Below are positions 16,766-26,031 of a stretch of DNA of 64,000 nucleotides, piece by piece. The stretch spans positions 186,001 through 250,000 of the forward strand of contig NZ_CAKLBU010000001.1 in the NCBI RefSeq assembly GCF_920984735.1. Reading direction: 5' to 3'. Every line of letters starts with the position of its first letter. Position 1 is the first letter of the stretch. The position numbers and the translations under genes are program-made. The stretch comes from Pedobacter sp. Leaf250. Lineage in GTDB: Bacteria; Bacteroidota; Bacteroidia; Sphingobacteriales; Sphingobacteriaceae. Below the pieces are notes generated by a model. The model did not search any database. It saw only the letters and a program-made list of their open reading frames with translations, and had not been told where the DNA came from.

Positions 16766-17605
16766 ATGTTCAATTCATCAATCAATGTGTACAAAACCGA
16801 GTGGCTCGATCTTGTATTTGCAAACCGCAACAAAACCTATGGCGCTTATGAATTAAGATCGAAGTCGTCTAAAATTATGACCAAAGCTTTATTGGTTTCG
16901 GTGAGTTTATTTTTACTACTTGCATTTGCACCAATGGTGTACAGTAAAATGTTTCCAGAAGTGGTAGAGCAGGTTGTTCCACCTAAAGTGGTTGATTTAA
17001 CGAATGTGATTCATGAAATGAAAAAGCCTGAACCCGAGAAAAAGGTGGAGCCAGCGAAAGCAGAACCGGTTAAGGTTAAAACTGTTAAAATGACCTCGAA
17101 CATTGTAGTGGTTGATAAAACAGAAATTAAAGATCCACCAACGATAAAAGAAATTCAAAATGCGGTGGTGAGCAATATAACCCAAGATGGGGAAATTAAA
17201 CCAAATTTAACTTTGGTTACACCGAGTACAAATGGCAACGGCAACGGTGTGGTTAAAGAAGGCGAGGGTGGAGGAGATTCAAACGCTGTTGTGGGTATTG
17301 AGGGCGTAGATGAATATCCGGAATTTGCAGGCGGCATGAAAGCTTTTACCAAATATATGGAGCGTAATTTACGTTATCCTTCTCGAGCACAAGAAGAAAG
17401 TATTCAGGGTAAAGTTTTTGTGAGTTTTGTAGTTGAAAAAGACGGCTCTATCACCGATGTAAAGGTTTTAAGAGGAATTGGTTTTGGGTGTGATGAAGAA
17501 GCGATGAAAGTAATCAAGAAATCTCCGTTATGGAAACCAGGTAAAAATAAAGGAACGCCCGTTCGTGTGCGTTACAATATGCCGATTAATTTTAATTTGA
17601 TGTAG
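16766..17605 (+). CDS. Energy transducer TonB
   Basis: This 279-aa protein would couple the proton-motive force, through ExbB/ExbD, to outer-membrane receptors. It has a short cytoplasmic N-terminus (MFNSSINVYKTEWLDLVFAN, typical of Bacteroidota TonB), one membrane helix at about 38-58, a Pro/Lys/Glu-rich periplasmic linker (KPEPEKKVEPAKAEPVKVK) and a C-terminal TonB domain with YPEFAGGMKAFTKYM and GSITDVKVLRGIG. The frame is open to 16670, but the upstream 32 residues are not family-like and the ATG at 16766 is preferred. exbB/exbD are not nearby. Many TonB paralogues are normal in this group, and two receptors of the window could be clients. Confidence 0.92.
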   Translation: MFNSSINVYKTEWLDLVFANRNKTYGAYELRSKSSKIMTKALLVSVSLFLLLAFAPMVYSKMFPEVVEQVVPPKVVDLTNVIHEMKKPEPEKKVEPAKAEPVKVKTVKMTSNIVVVDKTEIKDPPTIKEIQNAVVSNITQDGEIKPNLTLVTPSTNGNGNGVVKEGEGGGDSNAVVGIEGVDEYPEFAGGMKAFTKYMERNLRYPSRAQEESIQGKVFVSFVVEKDGSITDVKVLRGIGFGCDEEAMKVIKKSPLWKPGKNKGTPVRVRYNMPINFNLM

Positions 17606-17609
17606 GGAG

Positions 17610-17681
17610 GGATGGAAGATGTGAGATGGAAGATGTGAAATGGATGATGTGGGATGGAAGAGGTGAGATGGAAGATGTATT
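17610..17681. repeat. Tandem imperfect GATGGAAGATGTGA repeats
   Basis: About five adjacent copies of a 13-15-bp unit (GATGGAAGATGTGA and variants) follow the tonB-like stop. They are purine-rich on the plus strand, resemble words in the glnN-purM gap, and have no coding potential. Confidence 0.6.
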
Positions 17682-17726
17682 TGTTTAACGCTCAAATAAC
17701 TGGAATGGTGAGTGGGATTGTAAACG

Positions 17727-17761
17727 AAAAGGCTTGAGTTTTACTCAAGCCTTAGTTTTTT
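17727..17761 (+). terminator. Terminator after the TonB gene
   Basis: AAGGCTTGAG pairs with CTCAAGCCTT around a 5-nt loop, then AG and six T. It lies between the convergent TonB and purL genes; a short T-run on the other strand may let it serve both. Confidence 0.75.
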
Positions 17762-17820
17762 ATCAGATATAAAGTAGAGGAGAGGATTTTTTGTCCAATC
17801 TCTATCTTAGGTTTTCCTCC

Positions 17821-20800
17821 CTACTTAGATTCTATCCACTTCCTTGCATTTACAAAAGCTTCCATCCATGGCGATACCTCATCTTTTCTGCCTTGCGGAT
17901 AGTTTGCCCAGTGCCATTGGAATAATGAACGTTCAATATGCGGCATCATCACCAAGTGACGACCGGTTTCATCACACATCATTGCGGTATTATAATCTGA
18001 TCCGTTCGGGCTTGCCGGATAAGTTTCGTAAGCGTATTTGGCTACAATTTTGTATTGATCTTCTGCGTAAGGTAAAGAGAATCTTCCTTCGCCATGCGAT
18101 ACCCAAACGCCTAGAGTGCTTCCGGCTAAAGTTGATAACATTACCGAATTATTTTCCTGCAAGGTTAACGAAGTAAAAATACTTTCGTGTTTACCACTCT
18201 TATTGTGGAGCATTTTTGGTTTATCCTCGTGATTTTTGTTAATCAAACCAAGCTCTACAAATAACTGGCAACCATTACAAATACCAACTGATAAAGTATC
18301 GGGGCGGGCAAAGAATTTCTCTAAAGCCACCCTTGCTTTTTCATTGTATAAAAATGCACCAGCCCAACCTTTTGCCGATCCTAAAACATCAGAATTAGAG
18401 AAACCACCAACAGCGCCAATAAATTGAATGTCTTCTAATGTTTCTCTACCCGTGATCAAATCCGTCATGTGTACATCTTTCACATCAAAACCTGCCAAAT
18501 ACATGGCATTTGCCAACTCACGTTCGGAGTTACTTCCTTTTTCGCGGATAATTGCCGCTTTCGGACGAGGTTTAGCCGAATCGATTACAGGTTTCTTTCC
18601 ATCAAATTGCAATGGGAATCTGTAATTTAAAACATGGTTTTTATAGTTATCGTAACGTTCTTTCGCTAAGCCGTTTCCGGTTTGTTTACTATCCAATAAA
18701 TACGAAGTTTTAAACCAAACATCGCGTAAATGATCAATGCTGAAACTAAAACTTTCAGCAGCATTTTTTACTTCCAGCGTAGCTGATGATTTTACTTCCC
18801 CGATTTTATGGAAAGTTACACCAGCCTCAGTCAAGGTTTTTTCTGCCGAAACATCTGCCTGGAAAATCAAAGCAATGTTTTCTGCGAATAAAACTTTAAT
18901 TATATCTTGTTCTGCTAAGGCTGTCAGGTCTATTGAGGCACCTAAATCGCGATCGGCGAAACACATTTCCAATAAGGTTGTGATTAAACCACCGCTGCCA
19001 ATATCATGTCCGGCTTGTATTTTATCTTCCTTAATTAATTGTTGAATGGTGTTAAATGCTTTCGAGAATTGATAAGCATTTTTTATATCAGGCGTTTCCG
19101 TACCGATTTTATTTAAAATCTGTGCAAAAGATGAACCACCTAATTTATAAGTATCGTTAGATAGGTTGATGTAATAAATAGAACCGCCATCCTTTTGAAG
19201 TACCGGCTCAACTACTTTTGTAATGTCGTCACAATTTGCTCCTGCAGAAATGATCACCGTTCCAGGGGCGATTACATCACCATTTTTGTATTTCTGTTTC
19301 ATCGAAAGTGAATCTTTACCTGTCGGGATATTGATTCCTAAATCGATGGAAAATGCTGAACAAGCTTTAACAGCTGCATATAAACGGGCATCCTCGCCTT
19401 CGTTTTTACATGCCCACATCCAGTTTGCAGAAAGTGAAACGCTTTTTAAACCATCTTTTAGTGGTGCCCAAACGATATTTGATAAAGATTCTGCAATTGC
19501 ATTGCGGCTCCCTGCAGCTGGATCAATCAGCGCTGAAAGTGGGGCATGACCAACCGTGGTGGCAATTCCTTCTTTTCCCTGAAAATCAAGAGCCATCACG
19601 CCAACATTATTTAAAGGCAATTGCAATGGTCCGGCGGTTTGCTGTTTGGCAACACGTCCACCTACACATCGGTCTACCTTGTTGGTTAACCAATCTTTCG
19701 ATGCTACAGCCTCCAATTGCAACACCTGCTCTAAATAAGTAGTCAGCTGTGCATTATTATAAGTAACTGCGTCATATTCGCGGTTGATGGTTTGATCTTC
19801 CATCACAATTTTTGGAGAGCTGCCAAACATGTCTTTTAGTTCGAAATCCATCGGTTTTGCTCTAGTGGTTTCAGATTTAAAAGTAAAACGATGATCGCCA
19901 GTTACCTTGCCTACCGTATACATAGGTGAGCGTTCGCGGTCGGCAATTTTCTGTAAAGTTTCAATATGTTCGTTGCTGATCACCAATCCCATTCTTTCCT
20001 GGGATTCGTTGCCAATAATTTCTTTTGCGGATAGGGTAGGATCGCCAACGGGAAGTTTGTCTAAATTGATTAAACCACCGGTTTCTTCTACCAACTCTGA
20101 TAAACAGTTGAGGTGACCGCCTGCGCCGTGATCGTGGATTGAAACGATAAAGTTTTCTTCACTCTCTACCATGCCACGAACCGCATTTGCCGCCCGCTTC
20201 TGCATTTCAGGGTTGGAGCGTTGAATCGCATTTAATTCAATTCCAGATCCATGCTGACCAGTATCAGCAGATGAAACTGCTGCGCCACCCATTCCAATTC
20301 TATAATTTTCGCCACCAAGTACTACAATGTTATCGCCTTTCTGTGGTTTTAGTTTTTGTGCCTGACTTGCCTTGCCGTAACCGATACCACCAGCCAGCAT
20401 GATTACCTTATCGAAACCTAATTTGCGAGATGTATTACTGAGCTTGTCGAAATGTTCATGCTCAAAAGTTAAAACTGAACCGGAAATTAGTGGCTGACCA
20501 AATTTATTTCCAAAATCTGTAGCGCCATTTGAGGCTTTGATCAGGATATCCATGGGGGTTTGATACAACCATTCTCTTTCTTCAACACCTTTTTCCCACT
20601 CACGGCCATCTTCTAAACGAGAAAGGGCAGTCATGTAAACTGCTGTTCCGGCTAAAGGTAATGAGCCTTGTCCGCCTGCTAAACGGTCTCTGATTTCGCC
20701 ACCAGAGCCTGTTGCTGCACCATTAAAAGGTTCTACTGTGGTTGGAAAATTATGAGTTTCTGCTTTTAAGGAGATTACAGAATCGAAATCGCTTGTTGCG

Positions 20801-21519
20801 TAAAAATCTGGAATATCAGCACGTTTTGGTGCGAACTGCTGCACTTTTGGCCCTTTTATAAAAGCTACGTTATCTTTATAAGCAGAAACAATATCGTTGG
20901 GATTTTCTTCCGAAGTTTTGCGGATTAACTTGAATAATGAAGTGGGTTGTTCTTCACCATCAATTACAAAAGTGCCGTTAAATATTTTATGGCGACAGTG
21001 TTCAGAATTTACCTGCGAGAAACCAAAAACTTCCGAATCTGTTAAGGGTCTTTCCAGGTTTTTCGCTAAAGTATTTAAATATTCAACTTCCTCATCACTT
21101 AAAGATAAGCCTTCTTGTTTGTTGTATGCGGCTATATCTGTAATTTCTAAAATTGGTTCAGGTTTAATGTTGATGGTAAAAACCTCCTGATCAAGTTTAG
21201 CATATTTTTGAGAAAGCATCGGGTCATAATCAGCAAAATTTTCAGCAACAGCTTTAAATTCTTCAATTCTGATGATGCCCTGCATGTCCATATTTTGGGT
21301 AATCTCTACCGCATTGGTGCTCCAGGGGGTAATCATTGCCGCTCTTGGTCCAACGAAAAAGCCTGTTAAAGCCATTTCCTGCGAAATTCTGGCGCCGCCA
21401 AATAGCCATTCAAGTTTAGTAATATCATTTTGGGAAAGCGATTTATCTGTTTGAAGAACAAAAACCACTTGCGATTGCCCTTCGACAGGCTCAGGATGAC
21501 TAGAGAAGAAATGAATCAT
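17821..21519 (-). CDS. purL: Phosphoribosylformylglycinamidine synthase, single-chain type
   Basis: This 1232-aa enzyme converts FGAR and glutamine to FGAM in purine synthesis. It has the N-terminal PurS-like domain, two PurM-like halves (KAETHNFPTTVEPFNGAATGSGGEIRD is the metal/ATP region), and a C-terminal glutamine amidotransferase with the nucleophile Cys in VGICNGCQ and the His-Glu pair near PHIERSLFQ. The frame is open to 21675, but the start at 21519 is favoured by a promoter box at 21538-21545 and a normal MIHFF opening. Residues 6-17 (SSHPEPVEGQSQ) are encoded by an interspersed repeat inserted in frame. Otherwise the gene is intact. Confidence 0.95.
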   Translation of the reverse strand: MIHFFSSHPEPVEGQSQVVFVLQTDKSLSQNDITKLEWLFGGARISQEMALTGFFVGPRAAMITPWSTNAVEITQNMDMQGIIRIEEFKAVAENFADYDPMLSQKYAKLDQEVFTINIKPEPILEITDIAAYNKQEGLSLSDEEVEYLNTLAKNLERPLTDSEVFGFSQVNSEHCRHKIFNGTFVIDGEEQPTSLFKLIRKTSEENPNDIVSAYKDNVAFIKGPKVQQFAPKRADIPDFYATSDFDSVISLKAETHNFPTTVEPFNGAATGSGGEIRDRLAGGQGSLPLAGTAVYMTALSRLEDGREWEKGVEEREWLYQTPMDILIKASNGATDFGNKFGQPLISGSVLTFEHEHFDKLSNTSRKLGFDKVIMLAGGIGYGKASQAQKLKPQKGDNIVVLGGENYRIGMGGAAVSSADTGQHGSGIELNAIQRSNPEMQKRAANAVRGMVESEENFIVSIHDHGAGGHLNCLSELVEETGGLINLDKLPVGDPTLSAKEIIGNESQERMGLVISNEHIETLQKIADRERSPMYTVGKVTGDHRFTFKSETTRAKPMDFELKDMFGSSPKIVMEDQTINREYDAVTYNNAQLTTYLEQVLQLEAVASKDWLTNKVDRCVGGRVAKQQTAGPLQLPLNNVGVMALDFQGKEGIATTVGHAPLSALIDPAAGSRNAIAESLSNIVWAPLKDGLKSVSLSANWMWACKNEGEDARLYAAVKACSAFSIDLGINIPTGKDSLSMKQKYKNGDVIAPGTVIISAGANCDDITKVVEPVLQKDGGSIYYINLSNDTYKLGGSSFAQILNKIGTETPDIKNAYQFSKAFNTIQQLIKEDKIQAGHDIGSGGLITTLLEMCFADRDLGASIDLTALAEQDIIKVLFAENIALIFQADVSAEKTLTEAGVTFHKIGEVKSSATLEVKNAAESFSFSIDHLRDVWFKTSYLLDSKQTGNGLAKERYDNYKNHVLNYRFPLQFDGKKPVIDSAKPRPKAAIIREKGSNSERELANAMYLAGFDVKDVHMTDLITGRETLEDIQFIGAVGGFSNSDVLGSAKGWAGAFLYNEKARVALEKFFARPDTLSVGICNGCQLFVELGLINKNHEDKPKMLHNKSGKHESIFTSLTLQENNSVMLSTLAGSTLGVWVSHGEGRFSLPYAEDQYKIVAKYAYETYPASPNGSDYNTAMMCDETGRHLVMMPHIERSLFQWHWANYPQGRKDEVSPWMEAFVNARKWIESK
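21478..21501 (-). repeat. Interspersed repeat inside the purL coding start
   Basis: The plus-strand word CCCTTCGACAGGCTCAGGAT plus GACT belongs to the widespread family of short repeats that read SHPEPVEG when translated. Its end is shared with the intergenic repeat at 3530-3554. Here it lies within the first 20 codons of purL and keeps the frame. Confidence 0.7.
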
Positions 21520-21537
21520 GCTTTTTTTTTGAAAGTG

Positions 21538-21545
21538 CAAAAATA
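21538..21545 (-). promoter_or_regulatory. -7 box of the purL promoter
   Basis: The minus strand reads TATTTTTG, exact TAnnTTTG, 18 nt before the ATG at 21519. This argues against translation from the longer open frame starting at 21675, which would begin upstream of the promoter. The GAATGA-rich tract at 21567-21660 lies just upstream. Confidence 0.55.
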
Positions 21546-21739
21546 GGTTTTTTAAATTTAATGCGGGAAGGAATGAATGATTGAATGAGAGAATTTTGAA
21601 TGAATGAATGTAAAAATTAATGATAGAATAAATGAGTTTGGAATGATTGAATTTTCTATGAGATTTTAAATTCAATCATTTTATGCAACTTTGCCTCAAA
21701 CACTCAGTCCTTTTTTAATTCAAAATTCAATTATTAATT

Positions 21740-22123
21740 ATGTTTAACCGCATTCATCATATTGCTATTATTTGTGCTGATTACGAAAAGTCGAAAGATT
21801 TTTACGTTAATAAACTGGGTTTTACAATTCTGGCAGAAGTTTACCGCAAGGAGCGGAAATCGTACAAACTGGATTTAGTAGTGAACGGATTATATCAGAT
21901 TGAGTTATTTTCCTTTGAAAACCCTCCTGCAAGGCCATCGCAACCAGAAGCTCAGGGTTTACGTCATTTGGCTTTTGAGGTGGATGATATTGATTTCGAA
22001 ATTGATCGCTTAAATGCCAATGGCATTGTTACAGAAGCCATTCGGGTGGATGAGTTTACAGAGAAAAGATTTACTTTTTTTGCTGATCCAGATGGGTTGC
22101 CCTTAGAATTATATGAAAGATAA
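21740..22123 (+). CDS. VOC family protein (glyoxalase I-like)
   Basis: This 127-aa protein has the vicinal oxygen chelate fold: two beta-alpha-beta-beta-beta modules binding one metal. Candidate ligands are His in RIHHIAI (residues 6-7), Glu in YQIELF, His in GLRHLAF and Glu in GLPLELYE. It most resembles the YaeR/GloA2 subgroup, whose substrate is not established. A CAACTTTG box, one mismatch from TAnnTTTG, lies about 40 bp upstream. It starts a five-gene plus-strand run ending with fbp, though the 180-bp gap after trmN6 may break the operon. Confidence 0.88.
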   Translation: MFNRIHHIAIICADYEKSKDFYVNKLGFTILAEVYRKERKSYKLDLVVNGLYQIELFSFENPPARPSQPEAQGLRHLAFEVDDIDFEIDRLNANGIVTEAIRVDEFTEKRFTFFADPDGLPLELYER

Positions 22124-22144
22124 ATCATTTAAATTACGCTCAAT

Positions 22145-22657
22145 ATGAAGAAATTTTTGTTTAGCCTGGTGTTTGGGTTGGTCTCTTTGGAAGGTAATGC
22201 ACAAATAAAATATACAGGAAAGGTGGAGATTGGTCGTCAGATTTTTCTTTCCAGACCTATTAGGGTAGACCCAGGCCCTGGTTGGAGAGGATATCAATTA
22301 AATAACAATCAAAGTGGTTTAGATTTAAGTATTATCAATGGGATAAGTTTTAAAGATAACCTCCGTTTAGGATTTGGCGTTGGTTACCTTAATTATGAAG
22401 GGATTAGCGGGTATTCTTTCTTTGGCGATTTAGAATTCGCTACTTCGAAGGATAAAGTTTCGCCGCTATTCAATTTGAAGATCGGGCAAAGCCACATCAA
22501 TAATCAATATGATAATGGCTCTACTGATTCTTTTGTGGATTTTGGTGCAGGAATTGAATATCGAATTTCCAAAAAGATAGGATTGCAGTTGAAAGCAGGG
22601 TTTAGGTTTGTACATCAATCTATTTTTCTTCCGATAAGAATTGGTGCAAGGTTTTAG
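22145..22657 (+). CDS. Small outer-membrane beta-barrel-like protein, unknown function
   Basis: This 170-aa protein has a signal peptide (MKKFLFSLVFGLVSLEGNAQ, cleavage after about residue 20). The rest alternates polar and hydrophobic residues in strands (LRLGFGVGYLNYEG, FVDFGAGIEYRIS, LQLKAGFRFV) and ends in a terminal Phe (RIGARF). This is the pattern of an 8-strand outer-membrane barrel. No closer family is recognised. It lies 21 bp after the VOC gene and 9 bp before trmN6, so it is probably co-transcribed, though the three have no evident common function. Confidence 0.75.
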   Translation: MKKFLFSLVFGLVSLEGNAQIKYTGKVEIGRQIFLSRPIRVDPGPGWRGYQLNNNQSGLDLSIINGISFKDNLRLGFGVGYLNYEGISGYSFFGDLEFATSKDKVSPLFNLKIGQSHINNQYDNGSTDSFVDFGAGIEYRISKKIGLQLKAGFRFVHQSIFLPIRIGARF

Positions 22658-22666
22658 GGATTACAA

Positions 22667-23368
22667 ATGAGCGTTTTTAAATTCAAGCAATTTGAGGTTG
22701 ATCAGACCGGTTGTGCCATGCGCATCAATACGGATGGGGTTTTGCTCGCTGCCCTGGTTCATCATCATCATCCTAAAAAGATATTGGATATTGGAGCCGG
22801 TACCGGGGTTATTGGGCTGATGTTGGCACAGCGTTATCCTGAAGCTGATGTTTGTGCTGTAGAAATTGATCAGCAAGCAGCCGAAACCGCTGGAAAGAAT
22901 TTTGCCAATTCCGCTTTTTCAGAGCGATTATCAGTTAATCATATCGCCATCGAAAAATATCATCATCCTGAAAGATTTGATTTGATTGTTTCCAATCCTC
23001 CTTTTTTTGTTAATGATCTCAAAAATGAAGAAGTAAGAAAAGGCCTGGCCAGGCATGCCAGTGATGATTTTTTTGGTTTATTGGTTGAAAAATCAAATGA
23101 GTTATTAAGTGAATCCGGGAGCTTATGGTTCATTCTTCCGATAAAACAGGCTGAAGAAGTTATTGCGGTGGCTAAAAATTACCAGTTGACAATCAGGGTT
23201 CGTATCAACATTCATTCTGATGTACAAAAGGCCACTTTCAGGCAAATAATATGTTTGAGCAGGGTTGGTGATTTGCTGGATGAAAGCAATTTTTATATAT
23301 ACGAATCGCGTGGTGAGCATACCCTACAATATAAGAAGTTATTAAAAGATTTTTTCCTGGCATTTTAA
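22667..23368 (+). CDS. trmN6: tRNA1(Val) (adenine(37)-N6)-methyltransferase
   Basis: This 233-aa class I SAM-dependent methyltransferase has the SAM-binding motif ILDIGAGTGVIGLMLAQRYP (about residues 38-57), the acidic AVEIDQQA and the catalytic SNPPFF (about residues 105-110), an NPPF motif typical of N6-adenine methylation. The opening FKFKQFEVDQTGCAMRINTDG is diagnostic for TrmN6/YfiC, which modifies A37 of tRNA-Val. Length and start fit the family. It follows the barrel gene by 9 bp. Confidence 0.9.
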   Translation: MSVFKFKQFEVDQTGCAMRINTDGVLLAALVHHHHPKKILDIGAGTGVIGLMLAQRYPEADVCAVEIDQQAAETAGKNFANSAFSERLSVNHIAIEKYHHPERFDLIVSNPPFFVNDLKNEEVRKGLARHASDDFFGLLVEKSNELLSESGSLWFILPIKQAEEVIAVAKNYQLTIRVRINIHSDVQKATFRQIICLSRVGDLLDESNFYIYESRGEHTLQYKKLLKDFFLAF

Positions 23369-23548
23369 TTCAGTTATGATAAGATCGTATAGGAAAAAAA
23401 TCTCTACGGTCGTAAATTTTGTCGGCAAAATTGGAATTGCTGGTTTTAGTATAAAATATTTCTGCGATTTGAATTTTGGATAAATTGGTATATTTTTTCT
23501 TAGATAGGTGCGAATGTTTACCCCATACTTTACAATTCTCTTTACATT

Positions 23549-24040
23549 ATGAAAAAGATTGGTTTAATTTCTGATACTCATGGATTTCTGGATGAAGCTG
23601 TTTTTAAACACTTTGACCAGGTGGATGAAATTTGGCACGCTGGTGATTTTGGTCCAAATGTAGCAGCTCCTTTAGCAGCATTTAAACCATTGCGTGGTGT
23701 TTTCGGAAACATAGATGATCAAGCTATCAGGAATGAATTTCCGGAGCATAACCGCTTTATGTGCGAGCAGGTGGATGTATGGATGACGCATATTGGTGGT
23801 TATCCCGGTCGTTATTCTAATTTTGTAAAACCAGAAATATACACTAACCCTCCGAAGTTATTTATTACCGGCCATTCGCATATTTTAAAGGTAATGTTTG
23901 ATGAAAAGATCAAATGTTTACACATAAACCCCGGTGCAGCAGGTAAACATGGCTGGCATAAAGTAAGAACCTTGATTCGTTTTTGCATAACTGATGAAAA
24001 TATTCATACCTTAGAGGTTATAGAGTTATCGGGTAGATAA
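23549..24040 (+). CDS. Metallophosphoesterase, YfcE/MJ0936 type
   Basis: This 163-aa phosphodiesterase has all calcineurin-like metal motifs: SDTHGFLD (residues 8-15), AGDFGPN, GNIDD, a later MTHIGGY and [10 protein letters not shown]. These small cytoplasmic enzymes hydrolyse phosphodiesters with Mn or Ni; the natural substrate is unclear. A TACTTTAC box close to the promoter consensus lies about 30 bp upstream, so it may start its own transcript. fbp follows after 19 bp. Confidence 0.9.
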   Translation: MKKIGLISDTHGFLDEAVFKHFDQVDEIWHAGDFGPNVAAPLAAFKPLRGVFGNIDDQAIRNEFPEHNRFMCEQVDVWMTHIGGYPGRYSNFVKPEIYTNPPKLFITGHSHILKVMFDEKIKCLHINPGAAGKHGWHKVRTLIRFCITDENIHTLEVIELSGR

Positions 24041-24059
24041 TGTAAAATATACACTAAGT

Positions 24060-25139
24060 ATGGATTGCGGCGTGAAAACATTAGGACAATTTATTATAGA
24101 AAAACAGGCAGATTTCCCTTATGCGAAAGGTGAACTTTCCAGATTATTGAGAGATATTGCCATTGCCGCTAAAATTGTAAATCGGGAGATTAACAAAGCT
24201 GGTTTGGTTGATATGATCGGCCATGTGGGTACCACCAACATTCAAGGTGAAAAACAGAAAAAGTTAGATGTTTATGCCGATCAGCAATTTATCGCCGCCT
24301 TAACCAGTGGCGGTGAATGTTGTATCATTGCGAGTGAAGAAGAAGAGGAGATCATCCATATTGAATCTCCGGTTTCGCAAAATGCAAAATATATTGTGTG
24401 CATAGATCCCATGGATGGCTCATCAAACACTGATGTGAATGTTGCGGTAGGAACCGTTTTTTCTATCTATCGCAGAAAATCGTTAGAAGGCAGAGCAGGT
24501 ATTGACGATGTTTTACAGAAGGGTACCGAACAGGTAGCCGCCGGATATATTATTTATGGCTCTTCTACGATGTTGGTTTACAGTACTGGCAAAGGGGTTA
24601 ACGGTTTTACTTTAGATCCATCGATTGGAGAGTTTTGCCTGTCGCATCCAGAAATGCGAATCCCGGAAACGGGAGTTACCTATTCGATTAATGAAGGAAA
24701 TTATGTTCACTTCCCAGAAGGTGTGAAGAAATACATTAAATATTGTCAGGTAGAGGATGATGCTACCGATCGCCCATATACTTCCCGATATATTGGTTCG
24801 ATGGTTGGCGATATCCACAGGAGTTTAATTAATGGCGGTATTTATATTTACCCAACTACTGCCCGCTCGCCAGAAGGTAAATTGCGATTGCTTTATGAAT
24901 GTAACCCGATGGCCTTTATTATTGAGCAGGCAGGAGGGAAGGCTACAACAGGTTTTGAGCGTATATTGGAAATCCAGCCTACGGCAGTTCATCAACGCGT
25001 ACCTGTATTTATCGGATCGTTAAAAATGGTGGAGAAAGCAGAAGAAATGATGTTGCTTTATACCGCAAAATCTATTTCAGTTGAAGAACATGTGGAAACC
25101 AAATTGGAAGATCTGGGTGTTGTTGGTGGAATAGATTAA
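24060..25139 (+). CDS. fbp: Class 1 fructose-1,6-bisphosphatase
   Basis: This 359-aa gluconeogenic enzyme hydrolyses fructose 1,6-bisphosphate. The metal-binding core [16 protein letters not shown] (about residues 118-133) is preceded by ASEEEEE, and the [14 protein letters not shown] and [10 protein letters not shown] segments near the C-terminus carry the substrate-site residues. The opening [12 protein letters not shown] is typical, supporting the ATG at 24060. It is slightly longer than the ~330-aa E. coli enzyme because of a C-terminal tail ([18 protein letters not shown]). It is probably co-transcribed with the phosphoesterase. Confidence 0.96.
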   Translation: MDCGVKTLGQFIIEKQADFPYAKGELSRLLRDIAIAAKIVNREINKAGLVDMIGHVGTTNIQGEKQKKLDVYADQQFIAALTSGGECCIIASEEEEEIIHIESPVSQNAKYIVCIDPMDGSSNTDVNVAVGTVFSIYRRKSLEGRAGIDDVLQKGTEQVAAGYIIYGSSTMLVYSTGKGVNGFTLDPSIGEFCLSHPEMRIPETGVTYSINEGNYVHFPEGVKKYIKYCQVEDDATDRPYTSRYIGSMVGDIHRSLINGGIYIYPTTARSPEGKLRLLYECNPMAFIIEQAGGKATTGFERILEIQPTAVHQRVPVFIGSLKMVEKAEEMMLLYTAKSISVEEHVETKLEDLGVVGGID

Positions 25140-25151
25140 TCAATTTATCGG

Positions 25152-25625
25152 TTAAAGTAAAGTTGCTTTATTGCGTTCTGCTTCGAAAAAAGTATCAATT
25201 GCCAGGTTCTGCCTGTCTTGAGCGGCGAAAACTGCTAATCTGTCGCAACGTTCATTCTCAGGATGATCGTTGTGGCCTTTTATCCAGATAAATTTTACTT
25301 TATGGAGTTTATACAGTTCGAGAAATCGAATCCATAGGTCTTTGTTCTTTTTGTCTTTAAAATTTTTAGTTACCCAACTAAAAAGCCATTTTTTTTCTAC
25401 GGCATCTACCACATATTTAGAATCAGAATAAACGGTTACCTGTTGGTTGAGGCTTTTTAATGCTTCCAGGCCCTTTATTACTGCCAGCAATTCCATCCTG
25501 TTGTTGGTGGTCATCCTGAAGCCGCCACTTAATTCTTTATAATGCTGGCCTGCCCTTAAAATTGTTCCATAACCACCTGGGCCGGGGTTTCCGCTTGCTG
25601 CTCCGTCTGTGTAAATTTCGATCAT
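25152..25625 (-). CDS. rnhA: Ribonuclease HI
   Basis: This 157-aa endonuclease cleaves RNA in RNA-DNA hybrids. Catalytic residues are seen in order: Asp in IYTDGAASGNPGPGG (residue 7), Glu in TNNRMELLAV, Asp in VYSDSKYV and the late Asp in NERCDRLAV. The frame extends upstream to 25676, but MIEIYTDGAASG at 25625 is the family start. It converges on fbp with a 12-bp gap. A TAACTTTA box near the start may be its promoter. Confidence 0.94.
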   Translation of the reverse strand: MIEIYTDGAASGNPGPGGYGTILRAGQHYKELSGGFRMTTNNRMELLAVIKGLEALKSLNQQVTVYSDSKYVVDAVEKKWLFSWVTKNFKDKKNKDLWIRFLELYKLHKVKFIWIKGHNDHPENERCDRLAVFAAQDRQNLAIDTFFEAERNKATLL

Positions 25626-25754
25626 ATAATGCCGTAAAGTTATGTTTTTATGATTAAAATAAGCTGTATTGTGCATTGGTGATAAAATATTTTCATTTCA
25701 AATAATTGAATTTTAGCCAATTAAAAAAATGTTATTAAAACTTTGATAAAAATA

Positions 25755-25785
25755 TTTGCAAGGAATATTAAAAGTCGTACTTTTG
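25755..25785 (+). promoter_or_regulatory. tRNA-His promoter
   Basis: TTTG at 25755-25758, exactly 19 bp, then TACTTTTG at 25778-25785: a full match to the Bacteroidota housekeeping promoter consensus, 17 bp before the tRNA. It serves as the internal reference for other boxes in this window. Confidence 0.85.
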
Positions 25786-25802
25786 TGACACTAAAAAACA
25801 CG

Positions 25803-25876
25803 GTGGCTGTAGCTCAGCTGGTTAGAGTATTGGTTTGTGGTGCCGAGGGTCGTGGGTTCGAGCCCCATCAGCCACC
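25803..25876 (+). tRNA. tRNA-His (GTG)
   Basis: A full cloverleaf folds by eye: acceptor GTGGCTG with CAGCCAC, D-stem GCTC/GAGT, anticodon stem TTGGT/GCCGA with loop TTGTGGT (anticodon GTG), and T-arm GTGGG-TTCGAGC-CCCAT. Position 73 is C and the base before position 1 is G (25802), giving the G-1:C73 pair unique to tRNA-His. CCA is not encoded. Confidence 0.97.
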
Positions 25877-25882
25877 CTTTAT

Positions 25883-25921
25883 GGGGCAAGAGATTTTTAA
25901 CAATCTTTTGCCCCTTTTTTT
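25883..25921 (+). terminator. Terminator of tRNA-His
   Basis: GGGGCAAGAGATT pairs over 13 bp (one G-T) with AATCTTTTGCCCC around a 6-nt loop, followed by seven T. It lies 6 bp past the tRNA. Confidence 0.9.
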
Positions 25922-26031
25922 GTCTCCTAATTCCTTGTTTTCAAGATAGATATGTTGTGCTATTTCGTTCATCAAAAGTGTTCGATAAGTGCCATTTTCA
26001 TACGTCAATTTCTGCTGAAACAAGAAACTGA

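Noticed and set aside
21520-21675. 52-codon N-terminal extension of PurL
   Set aside because: It lies upstream of a -7 box at 21538-21545 and its sequence is low-complexity intergenic DNA; the ATG at 21519 fits the family.
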